From Desulfamplus sp. (GTDB taxonomy: Bacteria > Desulfobacterota > Desulfobacteria > Desulfobacterales > Desulfobacteraceae), in NCBI GenBank assembly GCA_015231395.1, contig JADGBP010000029.1:4062-10802 (forward strand): a DNA stretch of 6,741 nucleotides. The letters are read 5' to 3'. Position numbers and translations under genes: made by a program. Shown here piece after piece: positions 4,927 to 6,741 of this stretch. The notes under the pieces were generated by a model. It made no database searches. It saw only the letters and a program-made list of their open reading frames with translations, and was not told the origin of the DNA. The number at the start of each line of letters is the position of its first letter. Positions within the stretch are counted from its first letter, which is position 1.

Positions 4927-6741
4927 TTACACAGCACTGCTCTTTTTTTCAAGCATCGTCATGATTTTCTGATATTGAAAATTGGACGCCATTCGGGAGA
5001 GAATTGCTGCATTTTGGGCATCAGTTTTTTCAATTTCGCTGATGATGTTGTCAATAAGTTCCATATCAAGATCCACAATTGCCTGTTTTAAACGATTCTG
5101 CACGTCATGGGACACTGTATTTAGATCTAACTCATTTGGCAATGTATGTTCTCTTTGCAATGTACGTTCTCTTGGTAATGTACGTTCTCTTGGTAATGAT
5201 GACAACAGAACTTCTCCATTTGCCTCATCCCCCGGAGACTTCTTCATAAATGGAGAGGGTAGAGTAGGGTAAGTTAACTGGCTCTCATTCCTTACGTCCT
5301 TTTCCCCTTCAGTACTTCCCCCTTCAGCACTTTCGGGGGTTTCGTAGATAAATTTGACACCAATATGTTTGGAAATGGCTTTAAAAATGTCCGATGCTAA
5401 AAAGGGTTTGCGGATAAAATCATCACACCCTGCCGATAAAATCTGATGTTTCTGTTCTTCAAAGGCACTTGCCGTTAGGGCAATAATCACCACGTCATCC
5501 CCGGTTGCACTCCCTTTGATGCGTCGGGAGGCTTCATAGCCGTCCAGCACCGGCATGCGGATATCCATCCATATCAGATGGGGGTGCCAGGATTCAAACA
5601 TCTCTACGCCTTCAAGACCGTTGACCGCACATCTCACCTGAAATCCAACCGAAAGAAGCAGTTGGGTCAGCAAGTTACGGCTATCAGGGTTATCCTCGAC
5701 AATCAGAATGCGAAAACTCTTCTGATTGGGTGCCAGACCAACTACTTTCTTTCTTTCTTTTTTGTGGATACCTTGTGTCAGAAACGGTGTCTTTACTGGT
5801 CGGACAGGAATGGAAAATCTGAATATAGAGCCTCTTCCCACCTTGCTGTCAACAGTAATCTCTCCTCCCCCCATGATCCGCACATATTCACGACAGATGG
5901 AGAGCCCAAGACCTGTTCCTTCACCTGATTTCAGTCCAGTCTGGGTCTGTGCAAATTTCTGGAACAGCTTATGTATTTCTTCAGGTGCAATTCCGATACC
6001 AGTATCTTCAATTTCAAAGGAAAGATGTGTTGTTTGATCATCGTGTTCATTGTATTCATCGTGTTTATCTTCAAAGGAAATACGTGTTCTTTGCTCATGG
6101 TGTTCATTGTATTCGTGTTTATCTTCAAAGGAAATACGTGTTCTTTGTTCATCATGTTCGTGGTGATCATTGTGCCCCTCTATTGTTTGTCCATTTTCTT
6201 GATGAACACGTAGTGCAATATAGCCCTGTTCCGTAAATTTGATGGCATTTCCCAGCAGATTGATGAGCACCTGACGCAATTTTTGCTGATCGCCCTCTAA
6301 AAAATCGGGAATATTAGGAGCAATATCCGTTTGTATGACAAGCCCCCTGCTCCTGCCACGAGAATCCATCATGGCCATGATATCCTCAATCATTTGATGG
6401 AAATCAAAAGCTTCCTGCTCAAGCTCGATGCGGCCGGCTTCAATTTTTGACATCTCAAGTATATCATTTATCAGAACCAGTAGGTGCATACCGCTTTTGA
6501 GGATAATCGACAGTTTTTCCTGCTGATCCGGGGTGGATTGACTATCTCGTTCCATGAGCTGGCTGAATCCGATGATGGCATTGAGCGGCGTTCTCAGTTC
6601 ATGGCTCATGTTGGCAAGAAACGCACTCTTCGCCTTGTTGGCAGCCTCTGCTGCTTTTTCCGCCGCCTTGCGAACGCCTATCTCTTGCTCCAGCTCTGCA
6701 TAGGAATTTTCAAGACGGGAGGTCATAATATTAAAGGATGC
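4927..6741 (-). CDS. Hybrid sensor histidine kinase (HAMP tail-HisKA-HATPase-REC), N-terminus beyond window
   Basis: This is the 3' part of a hybrid histidine kinase: it autophosphorylates on His and can pass the phosphoryl group to its own receiver domain. The frame stays open to the window edge, so the internal ATG at 6726 is probably not the true start. The first visible residues (ASFNIMTSRLENSYAELE) look like the end of a HAMP domain running into a signalling coiled coil, implying a membrane sensor upstream. Numbering from that ATG, the H-box is FLANMSHELRTPLN with His42, the N-box is around Asn160, G1 is DTGIGI (241-246) and G2 is GEGTGLGLSI (268-277). The REC domain (about 339-455) has Glu344/Asp345, phospho-acceptor Asp388, Thr418 and Lys440. 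The tail (about 536-599) is helical and shows no HPt-type active-site His motif. Between the N and G1 boxes is an insertion of repeats rich in His, Asp and Glu, and the linker after REC carries two further small repeat arrays. It is first in the visible operon, 45 nt before the REC-PAS-GGDEF gene. Confidence 0.95.
   Translation of the reverse strand, partial: ASFNIMTSRLENSYAELEQEIGVRKAAEKAAEAANKAKSAFLANMSHELRTPLNAIIGFSQLMERDSQSTPDQQEKLSIILKSGMHLLVLINDILEMSKIEAGRIELEQEAFDFHQMIEDIMAMMDSRGRSRGLVIQTDIAPNIPDFLEGDQQKLRQVLINLLGNAIKFTEQGYIALRVHQENGQTIEGHNDHHEHDEQRTRISFEDKHEYNEHHEQRTRISFEDKHDEYNEHDDQTTHLSFEIEDTGIGIAPEEIHKLFQKFAQTQTGLKSGEGTGLGLSICREYVRIMGGGEITVDSKVGRGSIFRFSIPVRPVKTPFLTQGIHKKERKKVVGLAPNQKSFRILIVEDNPDSRNLLTQLLLSVGFQVRCAVNGLEGVEMFESWHPHLIWMDIRMPVLDGYEASRRIKGSATGDDVVIIALTASAFEEQKHQILSAGCDDFIRKPFLASDIFKAISKHIGVKFIYETPESAEGGSTEGEKDVRNESQLTYPTLPSPFMKKSPGDEANGEVLLSSLPRERTLPRERTLQREHTLPNELDLNTVSHDVQNRLKQAIVDLDMELIDNIISEIEKTDAQNAAILSRMASNFQYQKIMTMLEKKSSAV
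5122..5193 (-). repeat. 18-bp tandem repeat in the kinase C-terminal linker (PRERTL units)
   Basis: The coding strand has two identical 18-base units, a third with several changes and a fourth that is strongly degenerate. They encode PRERTL, PRERTL, QREHTL and PNELDL (residues 512-535). The array lies in the linker between the REC domain and the helical tail of the hybrid kinase. Confidence 0.88.
5302..5331 (-). repeat. 15-bp tandem duplication in the kinase linker (SAEGG/STEGE)
   Basis: Two adjacent 15-base units encode SAEGG and STEGE (residues 466-475), just after the REC domain. They differ at only two bases, consistent with an in-frame slippage duplication. Confidence 0.75.
6014..6174 (-). 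repeat. 57/54-bp in-frame tandem repeat inside the kinase ATPase domain
   Basis: Three tandem units start at 6014, 6071 and 6125 on the plus strand, each with TCAAAGGAAA. The spacings are 57 and 54 bases, both multiples of three. Units 2 and 3 match over their first 24 bases; unit 1 is more diverged; unit 3 degrades after about 35 bases. They encode copies of a 'SFED-KH-EYNEH-EQRT' pattern between the N-box and G1 box of the histidine kinase. The copy nearest G1 is the genuine LSFEIEDTG strand, so the array looks like repeated duplication of that strand and its loop. Confidence 0.9.

Noticed and set aside
4927..5110. HPt domain at the C-terminus of the hybrid kinase
   Set aside because: The tail is helical but lacks the usual His-centred HPt motif; His540 lies in SHDVQN, which does not match it.
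5315..5339. CCCCC...GGGGG inverted repeat as an intragenic terminator
   Set aside because: The stem is only about five base pairs around a 12-nt loop, has no T-tract and is explained by the SAEGG/STEGE coding duplication next to it.

Overview
All five genes in this window lie on the minus strand and appear to form one co-directional operon. The gaps between them are 35 to 45 nucleotides, and the last two genes overlap by 8. In transcription order they are: (1) a hybrid sensor histidine kinase whose N-terminus lies beyond the right edge (6741 to 4927); (2) a REC-PAS-GGDEF response regulator/diguanylate cyclase split by a single-base frameshift (4881 to 3461); (3) an intact REC-GGDEF response regulator/diguanylate cyclase of PleD type (3425 to 2508); (4) a small soluble protein of unknown function (2469 to 2041); and (5) a large membrane-anchored or exported protein with TPR-like repeats (2048 to 18). 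I found no RNA genes, CRISPR arrays, insertion sequences or convincing terminators, and no stretch over 45 bases between genes.

The first three genes make a coherent signalling module. The kinase would sense something through its missing N-terminal part, and a HAMP-like tail is just visible at the edge. Phosphoryl groups would pass to its own REC domain and/or to the REC domains of two GGDEF proteins that make cyclic di-GMP. Both cyclases keep a GGEEF active site and an RxxD product-inhibition site. Genes 4 and 5 match no family I can name. Their position and overlap suggest a coupled pair working with, or downstream of, the c-di-GMP module, but that is inference.

The most striking feature is a set of short in-frame tandem duplications. 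They occur in three of the five genes, always in linkers, loops or termini: 57/54-bp units inside the kinase ATPase domain, 18-bp and 15-bp units in the kinase tail, an 18-bp duplication just before the first REC strand of gene 2, and 24-bp and 21-bp units in gene 5. An 11-bp tandem duplication also sits over the stop codon of gene 3. The second striking feature is the frameshift in gene 2. It can be confined to about 25 nt and best fits loss of one C from a run of C in the middle of the PAS domain.

The architecture (hybrid kinase plus REC-PAS-GGDEF and REC-GGDEF proteins), mixed GC content and slippage-type repeats suggest a Gram-negative, signalling-rich environmental bacterium, possibly a Desulfobacterota/deltaproteobacterial lineage. 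This is impressionistic, as nothing in the window is taxonomically diagnostic. Hand-counted lines suggest genes 1 and 2 are clearly more GC-rich (55 to 60% in sampled lines) than genes 3 to 5 (28 to 38% in sampled lines), so the operon may have been assembled from parts with different histories.
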